Source: Sporisorium sorghi
Taxonomy: Eukaryota > Basidiomycota > Ustilaginomycetes > Ustilaginales > Ustilaginaceae
Assembly: GCA_023212695.1 (NCBI GenBank)
Contig: JALCCG010000083.1
Span: 1 to 64,000 of the forward strand
Length of the DNA stretch: 64,000 nucleotides
Reading direction: 5' to 3'
Below, one piece after another: positions 21,698-32,041 of the stretch; position 1 is the stretch's first letter; the number at the start of each line of letters is the position of its first letter. The notes beneath the pieces were generated by a model that made no database searches, had not been told where the DNA came from, and saw nothing but the letters and a program-made list of their open reading frames with translations. The translations under genes and the position numbers were made by a program.

Positions 21698-23180
21698 TTA
21701 GTCGAGCTCCTCGACGGTGGGGCCGTCGTCGCCACCAGGAGCAGCGCCAGGAGCAGCACCGGGAGCACCGCCGGGCATGCCACCAGGAGCACCGCCAGCT
21801 GCCGAGTAGATCTTGGTCATGATGGGGTTCACCTGCTCCTCGATCTCCTTCTGCTTGTCCTTGAACTCGTCGGTCGAGGCAGTCGTGTTGCTGTCCAACC
21901 ACTCGATGCCCTCCTTGACAATCTTCTCGAGCGCCTCCTTGTCGGCCGCCTCGAGCTTGTCCTTGAGCTGCGGCTCGTTGGTGGTGTTGCGCACGTTGTA
22001 GATGTATGACTCGAGGCCGTTCTTGGCCTGAGTGCGCTCCAGAGCCTGCTTGTCCTCCTCGGCGAACTGCTCGGCCTGCTTGAGCATCTCCTCAATCTGC
22101 TCCGACGACAGACGGCCCTTGTCATTGCGGATCGTGATCTTCTCCGACTTGCCCGTGCCCTTCTCGGCGGCAGAGACGTTGAGAATGGCGTTGGCGTCGA
22201 CGTCGAACGTGACCTCGATCTGGGGCACACCACGAGGAGCGGGAGGAATACCCGAGAGCTCGAATTTGCCGAGCAGGTTGTTGTCCTTGGTGCGGGCACG
22301 CTCACCCTCGAACACCTGAATCAAAACACCTGGCTGGTTGTCGGCGTACGTCGAGAAGACCTCGGACTTCTTGGTGGGGACGGTGGTGTTCCTCTTGATC
22401 AGAGGGGTGAACACACCACCAGCGGTTTCGATACCCATCGACAGAGGAGCGACGTCGAGCAGCAGCAGGTCTTGCGTCTTCTCCGAGGTGTCACCCGAGA
22501 GGATGGCGGCCTGGACGGCGGCACCGTAAGCGACAGCCTCGTCGGGGTTGATCGACTTGTTGAGCTCGCGGCCATTGAAGAAGTCGGTGAGCAGCTTCTG
22601 CACCTTGGGGATACGCGTGGAGCCACCGACGAGCACAATCTCGTGGACGGAGCCCTTGTCGATCTTCGAGTCGCGGAGCACCTTCTCGACGGGGTCGATC
22701 GTGTGCGAGAAGAGGTCGCCACAGAGCTCCTCGAAACGGGCACGCGTGATCGAGGTGTAGAAGTCGATGCCCTCAAAGAGCGAGTCGATCTCGATGGTGG
22801 TCTGGGCAGCCGACGAGAGGGTGCGCTTGGCACGCTCACAGGCGGTGCGGAGACGACGGAGTGCGCGCGCGTTCGAGGTGAGGTCCTTCTTGTTCTTGCG
22901 CTTGAACTCCTGGACAAAGTGGTTGACGAGGCGGTTGTCAAAGTCCTCACCACCGAGGTGCGTGTCACCGGCGGTGGCCTTGACCTCGAAGATGCCCTCC
23001 TCAATGGTGAGGAGCGAGACATCAAAAGTACCACCACCCAAGTCGAAGATGAGCACGTTCTTCTCACCCTCGGCCTTCTTGTCGAGACCGTAGGCGATGG
23101 CGGCGGCGGTGGGCTCGTTGATGATTCGCATCACGTTGAGGCCGGAAATGATACCGGCATCCTTGGTGGCCTGACGTTGC

Positions 23181-23217
<37 letters not shown>

Positions 23218-23632
23218 CCTTGACAGTGCCACCGAGGTAGGCCTCGGCGGTCTCGCGCATCTTGAGGAGAACCATGGACGAAATCTCTTCGGGGGTGAAG
23301 GTCTTCTTCTCACCCTTGTACTCGATGCGGATCTGGGGCTTGCCACCGACCGAGACGACCTCGAAGGGCCAGTGCTTCATGTCGGACTGGACCTCGGGAT
23401 CGTCGAACTTGCGGCCGATGAGTCGCTTGGCATCGAAGACGGTGTTTTGCGGGTTCATGGCGACCTGGTTCTTGGCGGCGTCACCGATGAGACGCTCCGA
23501 GTCGGTGAAGGCGACGTATGAGGGGGTGGTGCGGTTACCCTGGTCGTTGGCGATGACCTCGACACGGTCATTTTGCCAGACGGCAACGCACGAGTAGGTA
23601 GTACCAAGATCGATACCGATAGCCTTGGTCAT
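21698..23632 (-). CDS. Cytosolic Hsp70 chaperone (Ssa type)
   Basis: 644 residues, uninterrupted. ATG at 23632 gives the canonical [18 protein letters not shown] start; the open frame upstream to 23905 is leader. The ATPase domain shows [23 protein letters not shown] and [14 protein letters not shown]; then come the linker [11 protein letters not shown], the substrate-binding domain and the Gly/Ala/Pro-rich [13 protein letters not shown] tail. It folds nascent and stress-damaged proteins in the cytosol and works with Hsp40 and nucleotide-exchange factors. Odd: the last four residues are EELD, where cytosolic Hsp70s normally end EEVD, the docking site for TPR co-chaperones. Codon use is highly biased toward C-ending codons, as expected for strong expression. 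No clear heat-shock element was found upstream. Confidence 0.98.
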
Positions 23633-24554
23633 GATGAGAACGGTTCTAGTGACGGGAGGAAAGAAGAGTTGGTGGGAAGAATGAAGCCGTGTCTGAAGAT
23701 GTCGTTGGTGAGTGTTGCGGGAAGGGGTATGTGCAACTCGTTGGATCTGTGCAATCAGACGATGGTAGTTGGTGGGAATCGGAGAAGGAGAAAAGAGCGG
23801 AAGCAGCAAGCTTATGTACCGTGTGGCCGTATCGCCTTGCTCAGCCACTCGACTCGATCCGCTTAGTGACTTTGCCGCACAGACTTCTCTCGCAAAGAAT
23901 GGCAATCAGTTGCAGCAGGCAAGAAGAACTTGCTGCGTCAACTCAGGCAGGATTCAAGCAAGTTGGCTGTGATTGAGCTGTACAGTGTGTTCGACGTCGA
24001 TCCACTTTGTTCTCTGCTGGATGGCGAAAATTAGAGGAAAAAAAAGCGGCAGCAGAGCGCAGTGAGCGAGTTCTTTTGGAAGAAAATGGTTTGTGACGTT
24101 ACTCGACAGCTTCGATGTCAAAATTGACGCAAATAGGAAGGCGGAGGAATCAGTTGGAATCGGCATAGACACTGGCCATGTGCCTACAGTGGAAAATCTT
24201 CTCGAGACGCGTTCTCTCGAATGTGATGCGTCAGGCTAAGTGGAATTACGAGAATTGACTTCCATGGAACGCTCTCGCAGCTGCCACGTTCTTCTTCCGC
24301 TTTCCAGATGCTTTTTCCGGGTTGCAGATCTCATCGGGTCGATTCAGTACCTGAATCGTAGATCTCATCTCATCATGAAGTGTTCGCTAATAGGCCGACA
24401 TCCGAAGAATTGCTCGACTCAGCCACAACCCACCGAGTCACACACGACATCCTCATCGCAACCAACGCGCAGCACGGTTGGTCCTCCATCGCGCGCGATC
24501 GTACAGGAGCTGCGTCTTGGATCTTGCTTCCTTGATCCTCGGACAAGATCAAGC
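23633..24554. other. Divergent promoter region between Hsp70 and the NFX1-type gene
   Basis: About 920 bp shared by two divergent genes. It includes the Hsp70 leader and a possible leader for the zinc-finger gene. An array resembling heat-shock pentamers at 24198-24222 does not have the right alternation. No independent gene is supported. Confidence 0.55.
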
Positions 24555-24764
24555 ATGTCAGAAGCAATCGCAGCTTCCTCGGCTGCTCAACCTACTCTTC
24601 CTGCGATCCAGAACTTTCACCTCCAATCCGAAGGCACCTCAAGCTCGTCGTCTTGCTCGCAATCAGGTAGCGGACGCAACCGCGGACACGGTCGACGTCG
24701 CGGAGGACGAGCCAAGAAGACCGAAACCACTGCAGAATCGGCCACCACCACCACCACCACCACC

Positions 24765-24795
<31 letters not shown>

Positions 24796-27700
24796 AAGCC
24801 ACTTGCTCAGTTCAAACACCATCAGGCTCCACATCAAGCAATCCAAGATCACGATCTAGAAAGAAAGGCAAGCGCGCCGGCGGCGACAGCTCGAACAAAC
24901 CCAATGGCGCAGCTACTAGCTCTCAACCACATCAAGATGACACTCCGTCCACCTCTGCGCCAGCACAACGCGTAGCTGCTCGCCGACAGCAGTTTGGCGG
25001 CAAACTCACTGGCGCTGCCAGCTCTGCATCCGATTCTGCCGCCGCACAAACCTCTTCAAAGCCATCACAAAATGGCCGCGCCAAGAAGCCCGTCATTAAA
25101 GTCGAGCATGCCGATCTGCGCTCTCGCCTGCTTGCCGAACTTTCCTCAGGCGAATACGACTGCGTCATCTGCTACAGCACCGTCACTACTCGTCAAGCCA
25201 CTTGGTCGTGCTCGCAGTGCTACTCTGTGTTGCATCTGCCTTGCGTCCGCAAGTGGGCAGAGAGCAGCGTAAAGAAGGCCGAAGAGCACAATGCCATGCA
25301 GGAGGACCCCGAGATCCGCAACCGACGTGGAACATGGCGATGCCCCGGATGCCAGTATGCCAGGCAAGACGTGCCCAAACTCTACTGGTGCTGGTGTGGT
25401 CGCACTCAAGACCCACCGGGAGGCAGAGGTGTCTACCCTCACGGCTGCGGTCAGCGCTGCAGTCGTGGCAAATGTGCTCACGGCTGTGCTGACGCTTGTC
25501 ATCCCGGCCCCTGTCCGCCCTGCGCCGTCACCGTCTCTCAACAATGCTTCTGTGGTGCCAAGACCATCCCCACGCGATGCTCCCAAACTACGGCCAAGGA
25601 GGCTCGTCTCTCGTCTCTCCACCAGCGCGGCACCTCGTGCGGAGATACATGCAACAAGAAACTCGACTGCGGCATACACTCTTGCCAAGACACGTGTCAC
25701 CCAGGCGATTGCCAACCCTGCTCGGTGCAGATGGAAGCACGCTGCTACTGCGCCAAGCACACCAAGACCATGCGCTGCGGCGACGGCACACCTCGCCACA
25801 GCTTCGACGACACCGGCATGGCAAGCTTCCAAGGCCACTTCGCCTGCCAAGACGCATGCGAGCGCGCTTTCGACTGCGGCGTTCACTCGTGCTCCCACCC
25901 CTGCCATGCTCGCGACGCTGCTCGCCCCATCTGCCCCTTGTCGCCTCAACTCGTCACGTCGTGCCCATGCGGCGCTCAACCGGTCACTACGCGCACTTCC
26001 TGCCAGGATCCCATCCCGACATGCGCCAACATCTGCTCCAAGATGTCCAATTGCGGTCACCCTTGTCCGTCTGCCTGCCATCTCGGACCCTGTCCGCCCT
26101 GTCAGGTGCCCGTCTCGACGCCTTGTCGATGTGGTGAGACCAAGCAGAGCCGAACCTGCCACGAGCGTCAGCACGAAGAACTCGAAGGACGTCAAGAGGT
26201 GTTGTGCGCCACCGTGTGCCAATCATTGCGCCACTGCGGCAAGCACCAATGCAACCGCCAGTGCTGTCCGCTCTATTTCCAAGCAAAGAGCAAGTCCAAG
26301 AAGCGGCCGACGCTCGCCGAGATGCAAGCCATGGACCCGGCTGGGCTGCACGAATGCTCCATTCCGTGCTCCAAGCCGCTGGCGTGTGGACTGCACGACT
26401 GTCCCATGACATGTCATCGCGGCGCTTGTCCGCCCTGCCTTCAGGCGAGCTTCGAAGAGCTCATCTGCCACTGTGGTCGCACCGTGCTGGAGCCTCCTGT
26501 GCCGTGCGGCACCCAAGTGCGATGTAACTTTCCCTGCGTACGACCGCCACCGAGCTGCGGCCATCCCAAGATGCCGCACGACTGTCACGAGGAGGAGCCG
26601 TGCCCTCCGTGCGTCTATCTGACCGACAAGGTGTGCCACTGCCAGAAGCACATTGTCAAGAACGTGCCCTGCAGCCGATCTTGTGTCTCTTGCGGCCAGC
26701 CGTGCGACGCTTTGCTGAATTGTGGCTTCCACCGCTGTCAGGGCATCTGCCACGTTGCAGGTCGTGAATGCGCACCGTGTGCTCAGATCTGCGGCAAGCC
26801 GCGCCGACTGTGTCAGCATCCCTGCCAGCACAAGTGTCACGCTCCCTCGTCGTGCCCCGAGGTGGCGCCTTGCGAGGCGGTGATCACGTTGCAGTGTCCG
26901 TGCGGTAACTTGCAGTCTCGCACCAAATGCGGCGTGTCGATCCACGCACCCAACAAGGAAAAGTTGCTCAAGTGCAACGACTCGTGCATGATTGCGCAAC
27001 GAAACGCCAAGCTGGCCGAGGCGTTGGGTCTCAACCCTTCGGAGAAAGCTGCACCCGCAGCGTACGAATACGAGACGCTTGCTTACTACGCAGTGCCGAG
27101 CAACCGCAAGTTTTGCGATGAGGTGGAAGCCACGATGAACGACTTCATCCAATCGCCAAGAGCAGGCATGATCCTTCCAGCGGCCAACAAGTTCCAGCGC
27201 AAGTTTACGCACGAGCTTGCGAGCGTCTACAAGCTAGCCAGCGAGAGCGTAGATCAGGAGCCGCGACGCAGCGTCAGCATCCGACGCAAGCAGGACAGCC
27301 GCATCCCCAAGCCGCTGTTGACGGAGGCGTTTGCTGCAGCGCGAGCGTCGCTCATGTCTTCGCAGCAGCAGCAGCAACAGCAGGGACAGTCTCAGGGCAA
27401 GTCGATCGGGCTGGCGCAATTGCAACGATCGAGCGCCGAGGCACCCAAGCCTCTGAATGCGATCTTCCTTCCTGGTGTTTTCGGACATGACCAGGACTCG
27501 CTGCGATCGCTGCTGCAGCCCATGTTGCGAACGATCAACTTTGCGGTGACTTGGAAGGGAGACGAAGACGTGATCATCACCTCGGCCGACTCGCCGACGC
27601 GGCTGATCATGATGAAGACGGAGCTCAAGTCGCTTGTGCGCAGGGAGCAGTTTGCACGCGATGCGATTCTGTGCACGGTGGATGCGAACAAGAACGTGGT

Positions 27701-28118
27701 GCGCAGAGAGGACGAGCCGATGCTCAGTGGTAGTGGCGGCAGCGGTAGCCACGCTGGGTCGGCATGGGGCTCGTCGGCAATGAAGCGGGGCGGTGTTGGG
27801 TTGAGTGGGCAAGGTTCAGCCAAGCCAAGCTCGGGTCTTGTTGGAGATCGCGGCTGGGCGGCTGTCGCATCTGGATCAGGGCGCAACTCACCTGCGCCTC
27901 CTGTAAGCGAACCTGTGTGGGGCCAGCCAACGATGACTGCTGCTCAAGTGAATGGTGCCAGAGCGACCACGGCCCCCATTGCCGGGATTATTCCCAATCC
28001 GAATGCTCCTCGACGCAGTGCTGCTGTGAATGCAGCAGCTTCCTCTACTGCAGCAGCAGCGACGGAGCCTACGGTGGCAGAAGGGCCCGTCCCCGAAGAT
28101 TGGGAAGACGACAATTGA
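24555..28118 (+). CDS. NFX1-type zinc-finger protein (Fap1/NFX1/Shuttle craft family)
   Basis: 1187 residues from ATG 24555, single exon. The frame is open back to 24240 but that stretch is not protein-like, so the internal ATG (MSEAIAASSAA) was chosen. N-terminal 190 residues are Ser/Thr/Ala-rich with basic RGHGRRRGGRAKK. A RING-type cysteine domain follows (CVICYSTVTT, CSQCYSVLHLPC, RCPGCQ, near 195-280), the probable E3 ligase module. A long array of NF-X1 zinc fingers then runs to about 820 with repeated CG.H.C...CH.G.CPPC. After it comes an R3H-like region (VEATMNDFIQS, KFQRKFTHELASVYKLASES) and a C-terminal segment. S. cerevisiae Fap1 binds Fpr1/FKBP12 and human NFX1 binds DNA and RNA; whether this protein acts as a transcription factor or an E3 ligase cannot be told from sequence. 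Confidence 0.95.
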
Positions 28119-28619
28119 AGGAGAGAATTCACAGCATTTCATAGATACTGTACACACCTCTTGACGCAATGCACTTGGATAGAGCAGCAGCATGCCAAGC
28201 ATCTCAGCAGTAATTCAGCCGGCTGTGCTGAAGGAGATTGAGCAGATCCAAAACAGGGCACAAGCTCATTTGCTGATGTTGTTTGTAGCATGTGCCTGGT
28301 ACAATTTTAGTGAGTTGCCACTGTAGCCAAAGGAGACCACAAGCTTCACGCTTGGAAAGCTGTGATTGTTATAGAAAGATTGATGGTACTCAAGTTAGGC
28401 TTGGTATGATCTGAGCTGATGATTAGTGATACATATCACTTCCAAGAATTTTGGGACCTCAATTTATTTGGCAATTTCCTGTCAGTTAAAAAGGGTTCAT
28501 TTCGAGAGGTCCGACTGTATCTTTCTATCCTCACCACCATCACCATCATCAATATCGCGATACTTTTCATTTCTACTGCAGCAGTGTCCTCGCTGCAAAC
28601 AAAGTCTCATACACGAACG
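28119..28619. other. Intergenic, no feature seen
   Basis: 501 bp between two plus-strand genes. It is more A/T-rich than its surroundings, especially 28390-28570. The frame of the next gene is open from 28419 but looks non-coding before the ATG at 28620. Confidence 0.5.
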
Positions 28620-30473
28620 ATGGCGCATCGAGAACGAGCCTCCGCCTCAACGTCAACGGCACGGCCACCACCCCTGGACTATACGCGCCGCCGCCTCTCC
28701 ACCATCGACTTCCCCTCGCCGCCGCCCTCACCCACCTACTACCCTTCCGCCTCACCACAACCGCCGACGCTCCCACATCGCACGCAGCGCGTCCTCGCGC
28801 TTCTACTCAAACCGCTCGTGCTGCCCGCGCTCGCCGTCGCTTTGCCGCTCTGGCCGCTGCTGCTGCTCGCGTGCGCGGTGCCCGTCGTGGGCGTCATGGC
28901 GATCCCCATCCTGCTGCTCGTGTCCGTACTCCTCCTCTACGCGATTGCGTGGATGTGCTACCTCTTCCTGGCGCAAAAGGACCTGCCTGCCACCTGGGCG
29001 AGTGCGGTTGCATGGTCGCCCCGCAGGTGGCTGCCGTTCGTGCCGCTCAACCCCGTGCGCTGTGCCAAAGTCGACGTAGCCGCGTTCCGGTACGTCGTCA
29101 CACTCATCCGCGTCGTGTTCCCCGCGGTGTTCGACTGGAGCTACCGTCGCATCATGGTCATTGGCACGAGTAAAGGCTCGCGCGTCGTCAAAGAGGGCAT
29201 TCTGTACGGCAGCCCCACGCGCGGCAAACGGCTCGACGTGTACCTCCCCGCCGACCCTTCCCCCTCTTCCTCCTCCTCCACCCCTCCCAACACCGGCGCA
29301 CCAACGATCGTAGTCATCCCCTCAATGCTCGCTCCGCTCACCCTGTCCTCCAAGCGGCGCGTGTACCTCCAGCTCGCCCTCCGCCTGCGCCGCATGGGCT
29401 ACTGCGTCGTCGTTGCCGACATAACGTACTATCCGGAATCGCGCGTCCGCGCCTCCGTTGTCGATTTGAGGCTGGTGCTCCGCTGGACCGCGCGCAACTG
29501 TCAGCGGTACGGCGGCGATTCGAGCAAGATCTATCTGATGGGGCACGGGCTAAGTGCGCACTTGGCGATGCTGACGATTGGGCAGGAGGCGGTGGTGCTG
29601 AGTCGGGAGGGGTTTTTGAATCGCGCGTATGAAAGGGAACGGTGTGTGAGGCGCGTGGCTGAGGGCGGCGAAGAGGAGGAGGATGGGGAGGAGTGGATGA
29701 AGAGTGGCGAGGTGCGGATTAGTGCGGGTGAGGCGAGGAGAAAGCGCGTTGGGTCTGGTGCGGATGCGCTGGATGAGGAGAACCACGAGCCGGTCCCTCT
29801 CGCTGGCGGTGGCAGAGGTGCACGCCCGAGCAGCTCCGGCGGTCCCTCTACATCAGCCGAGGGATGGGTGGACGACGACGCCTCGCACCAAGCCGTCCCG
29901 GGCCACGTGATGGGCACCTCGCGCTTTGCTTTAAAATCCACCTCGTCCGATCCAATCCTCTCGTCCGCCAGCTACCAGCGCGCGCTCGACGAGGTCGGCA
30001 ACGGCCTCCGCCGAGTCGAGATCTACGAGCCGTCCATCCGCCTACCCGCGCTCGCCGGCGTCATCCTGCTCTCCGGCATCAGCGACGTGATCAAAGGCTT
30101 CCGGTCCGAGTCCGAGCGCGGGCTCGAACACCTCAGCTACTTGCGTCGCGCCACGGGCCCTTCGCATTTCAACTGCCTCATCCACTCACCCGCGCATCTG
30201 TTGTATGCTGCCAAGAACATCGTCGATACGCGGCTGTTGCCGCCCAAGTTTCTGCTCGTGCATGGCGGCAAGGATCGGGTGGTGCCTGTGGAGCAGAGTA
30301 CGTTGCTCAAGACGCTCTTGGTGGGGATTGGGGTGAGCGAGGTGCGGTTGAGGGCGTATAGGAACTTGGGGCATGCCGAGGCGGTGGCGTGTTTGTTCCT
30401 GGGTATGGGACGGGGAATGAGCAGGTATACGAGGCAGATCTCCGAGGATGTGGCCGCGTTCGTGGGGCAGTAG
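28620..30473 (+). CDS. Membrane-anchored alpha/beta-hydrolase-fold protein, ICME-like, nucleophile apparently lost
   Basis: 617 residues from ATG 28620, single exon. The Pro/Ser-rich N-terminus is followed by two or three hydrophobic segments (about 57-118), so it is membrane anchored. The hydrolase core starts near 200. The segment YGGDSSKIYLMGHGLSAHLAM (about 297-316) aligns with the nucleophile elbow of isoprenylcysteine methylesterases (YGGD..IYLMGQSAGAH), but the Ser position is Gly310; the nearby Ser312 sits two places later. The oxyanion HGGG region is replaced by VVIPSML (about 231-237). The Asp (HGGKDRVVP, Asp552) and His (LGHAEAV, His585) are kept. An insertion of about 150 residues (335-490) that is acidic/Ser-rich interrupts the cap region. 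It could be a non-catalytic hydrolase-fold protein. The family assignment rests on recalled motifs. Confidence 0.85.
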   Translation: MAHRERASASTSTARPPPLDYTRRRLSTIDFPSPPPSPTYYPSASPQPPTLPHRTQRVLALLLKPLVLPALAVALPLWPLLLLACAVPVVGVMAIPILLLVSVLLLYAIAWMCYLFLAQKDLPATWASAVAWSPRRWLPFVPLNPVRCAKVDVAAFRYVVTLIRVVFPAVFDWSYRRIMVIGTSKGSRVVKEGILYGSPTRGKRLDVYLPADPSPSSSSSTPPNTGAPTIVVIPSMLAPLTLSSKRRVYLQLALRLRRMGYCVVVADITYYPESRVRASVVDLRLVLRWTARNCQRYGGDSSKIYLMGHGLSAHLAMLTIGQEAVVLSREGFLNRAYERERCVRRVAEGGEEEEDGEEWMKSGEVRISAGEARRKRVGSGADALDEENHEPVPLAGGGRGARPSSSGGPSTSAEGWVDDDASHQAVPGHVMGTSRFALKSTSSDPILSSASYQRALDEVGNGLRRVEIYEPSIRLPALAGVILLSGISDVIKGFRSESERGLEHLSYLRRATGPSHFNCLIHSPAHLLYAAKNIVDTRLLPPKFLLVHGGKDRVVPVEQSTLLKTLLVGIGVSEVRLRAYRNLGHAEAVACLFLGMGRGMSRYTRQISEDVAAFVGQ

Positions 30474-30883
30474 GCGACGCAAACGAAAGCGACGGTGGTT
30501 GAATTGTACGATGAGTGTCTAGATACAAGCCGCGCTATCACATCAGATGTCACTCAATCGTATCAACATGACCAGATCTTTCGCGCAAAGAGTGGTAACT
30601 CCGCCTTGCATTGCACAGCTGCCTGGTGAAGCTGCCGACCGACCGGTCTCGCCGCGGTGAGCTACGCATCTCCTTTGCGTTTGCGTTGAGCCTTGTTCGC
30701 AGACTTCTTTGCCACCGATGGCGTGCGTTTCCTTTTCATTGCTCGGCTTGCATTGGTGGATGGCCAGTTGTGAACGTGAACGAGTGTCGAAATCGGAACG
30801 GCCAACAATGATGCTCGACTCGCTCCTGGCGTCGACTGAGCCTCATGCGTGCTGGTCGACTCGGGTGGAGAAGCAACTGAAGC

Positions 30884-31093
30884 TCAAGCTGGACCGAGTG
30901 CGTCTCTGCGAGTTGCCGCCAGCTGTGTTGGAGCCTGCGGAATGTTCCTTTCAGAAACCGGTTCACCCGCCCTCAACTGCTGCATGGCAACGGCAGCGTT
31001 GAGGCGGCCTATGTGCATCGCCTGCTGATGCATTTCGTGGTTGACATAGTTGAAGTCGTTTGTGAGGCGACTGCCAAGCTGGTCGACGTGTGC
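30884..31093 (-). other. In-frame continuation after TAG of the coiled-coil frame
   Basis: Reading on from the TAG at 31096-31094 in the same frame gives 69 residues beginning AHVDQLGSRLTNDFNYVNHE, with MHQQAMHIGRLNAAVAMQQL next, ending at TGA 30886-30884. The heptad-like pattern carries on across the stop. No strong GT donor in the required phase lies upstream that would turn the TAG into the end of an intron. Confidence 0.4.
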
Positions 31094-31498
31094 CTAGACA
31101 AACGCCTCGAGCTGGTTGATGCGAGCGTTCTGCTGGCAACCATGTCCGTACAGCTCGCGAACGAGGTCACGATAGGCGGTGAGTTTGCGTTGCAGCATTG
31201 TGACCTGTGTGACCAAGGCGTCATTCGAAGCTTTCAGGCTCTGGAGCCTCTGCGCGTCGCTCGAGCGCCCAGCCAATGCTGCGTACGTTGGAGGCGTGTC
31301 GTTGGGGGTACTGTACGCCCGTTCATGTTGCCGATGCGCAGACCGTGAAAACAGGGTCAAGGGTGACGTGTGACGACGCGGGTTAAGGCGTATCAGGCGG
31401 AGGAAGATGGCCTTTGTATACGCCGCGAACGACGGAAGTGGGAGCGAGAGCGAGAGGAAGAGAGGCAAGCGTGCGCGCGCATGCTTCGATTCTTCCAT
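31094..31498 (-). CDS. Small putative coiled-coil protein of unknown function
   Basis: 134 codons from ATG 31498 to TAG 31094-31096. The first 55 or so residues look like leader or an unspliced segment (Leu/Ser/Pro-rich). From about residue 65 there is a heptad-like helix (AQRLQSLKASNDALVTQVTM, LQRKLTAYRDLVRELY, RINQLEAFV) directly before the stop. The same frame stays open for 69 more codons after the TAG and continues in the same helical style. It may be a pseudogene, a readthrough product, a mis-sequenced gene, or one with an unrecognised intron. No homologue is recognised. The true start is uncertain, since an upstream exon is possible. Confidence 0.4.
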   Translation of the reverse strand: MEESKHARARLPLFLSLSLPLPSFAAYTKAIFLRLIRLNPRRHTSPLTLFSRSAHRQHERAYSTPNDTPPTYAALAGRSSDAQRLQSLKASNDALVTQVTMLQRKLTAYRDLVRELYGHGCQQNARINQLEAFV

Positions 31499-32041
31499 GT
31501 CTGATGAGCGCTGAGCGCTGGTCAGTTGTTGCCAAGCTTACCATGTGCTTGAGGAGAAGATTTTGAGACGCTCGTGCCCACTTGCGCATGCACTCGAACC
31601 TTCAGTTGGCTGAGTCTTCCAGGTGAAACTCTCTGGGGAAGAGGTTGGTCAATGTCGCTCTTTCTCTTTTCGACTTCCGAGCTGTCAACATGCAAGCTTT
31701 GTTTCTGTCCGTGGCCTTCATTTCCACACACCCATACGCAGCGAGCAGCGAGGAAGAAAGGGAATGTGAGCTCTGTCTCGAACCGAATGGCCAAGCGCTG
31801 CGCACAATGAATTTTTTCTTGGCCCCACACACGCTTCCCTGTCGCCGTCTTGCAACACCAGCATTTACTGTACGCTCAGAGTCAAGCTCAGGGTGATCCT
31901 AGCTATTGCAGTCAAAGGGCTTCATAACTCACGTTGCAGCGCATCGGCGACACTGCCTGGAAGTGAGCGAGACATCAACCTATGGGGCTATGGATTAGCG
32001 GTTCACAAGCCTGGCTTTCTCTGCTCGACAAAATTGGCGGA

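Larger units (their letters stand above)
30474..32041. other. Gene-poor region with one small coiled-coil frame
   Basis: Between the hydrolase-fold gene (+) and the 517-residue orphan (-). Apart from the coiled-coil frame at 30884-31498 (minus), nothing is supported. The 31500-32040 part contains short frames on both strands without domain or codon-bias signal. Confidence 0.5.

Noticed and set aside
24198..24222. Heat-shock-element-like pentamers upstream of Hsp70
   Set aside because: TTC and GAA units occur at 5-bp spacing, but orientation does not alternate properly and the middle unit is GCG.
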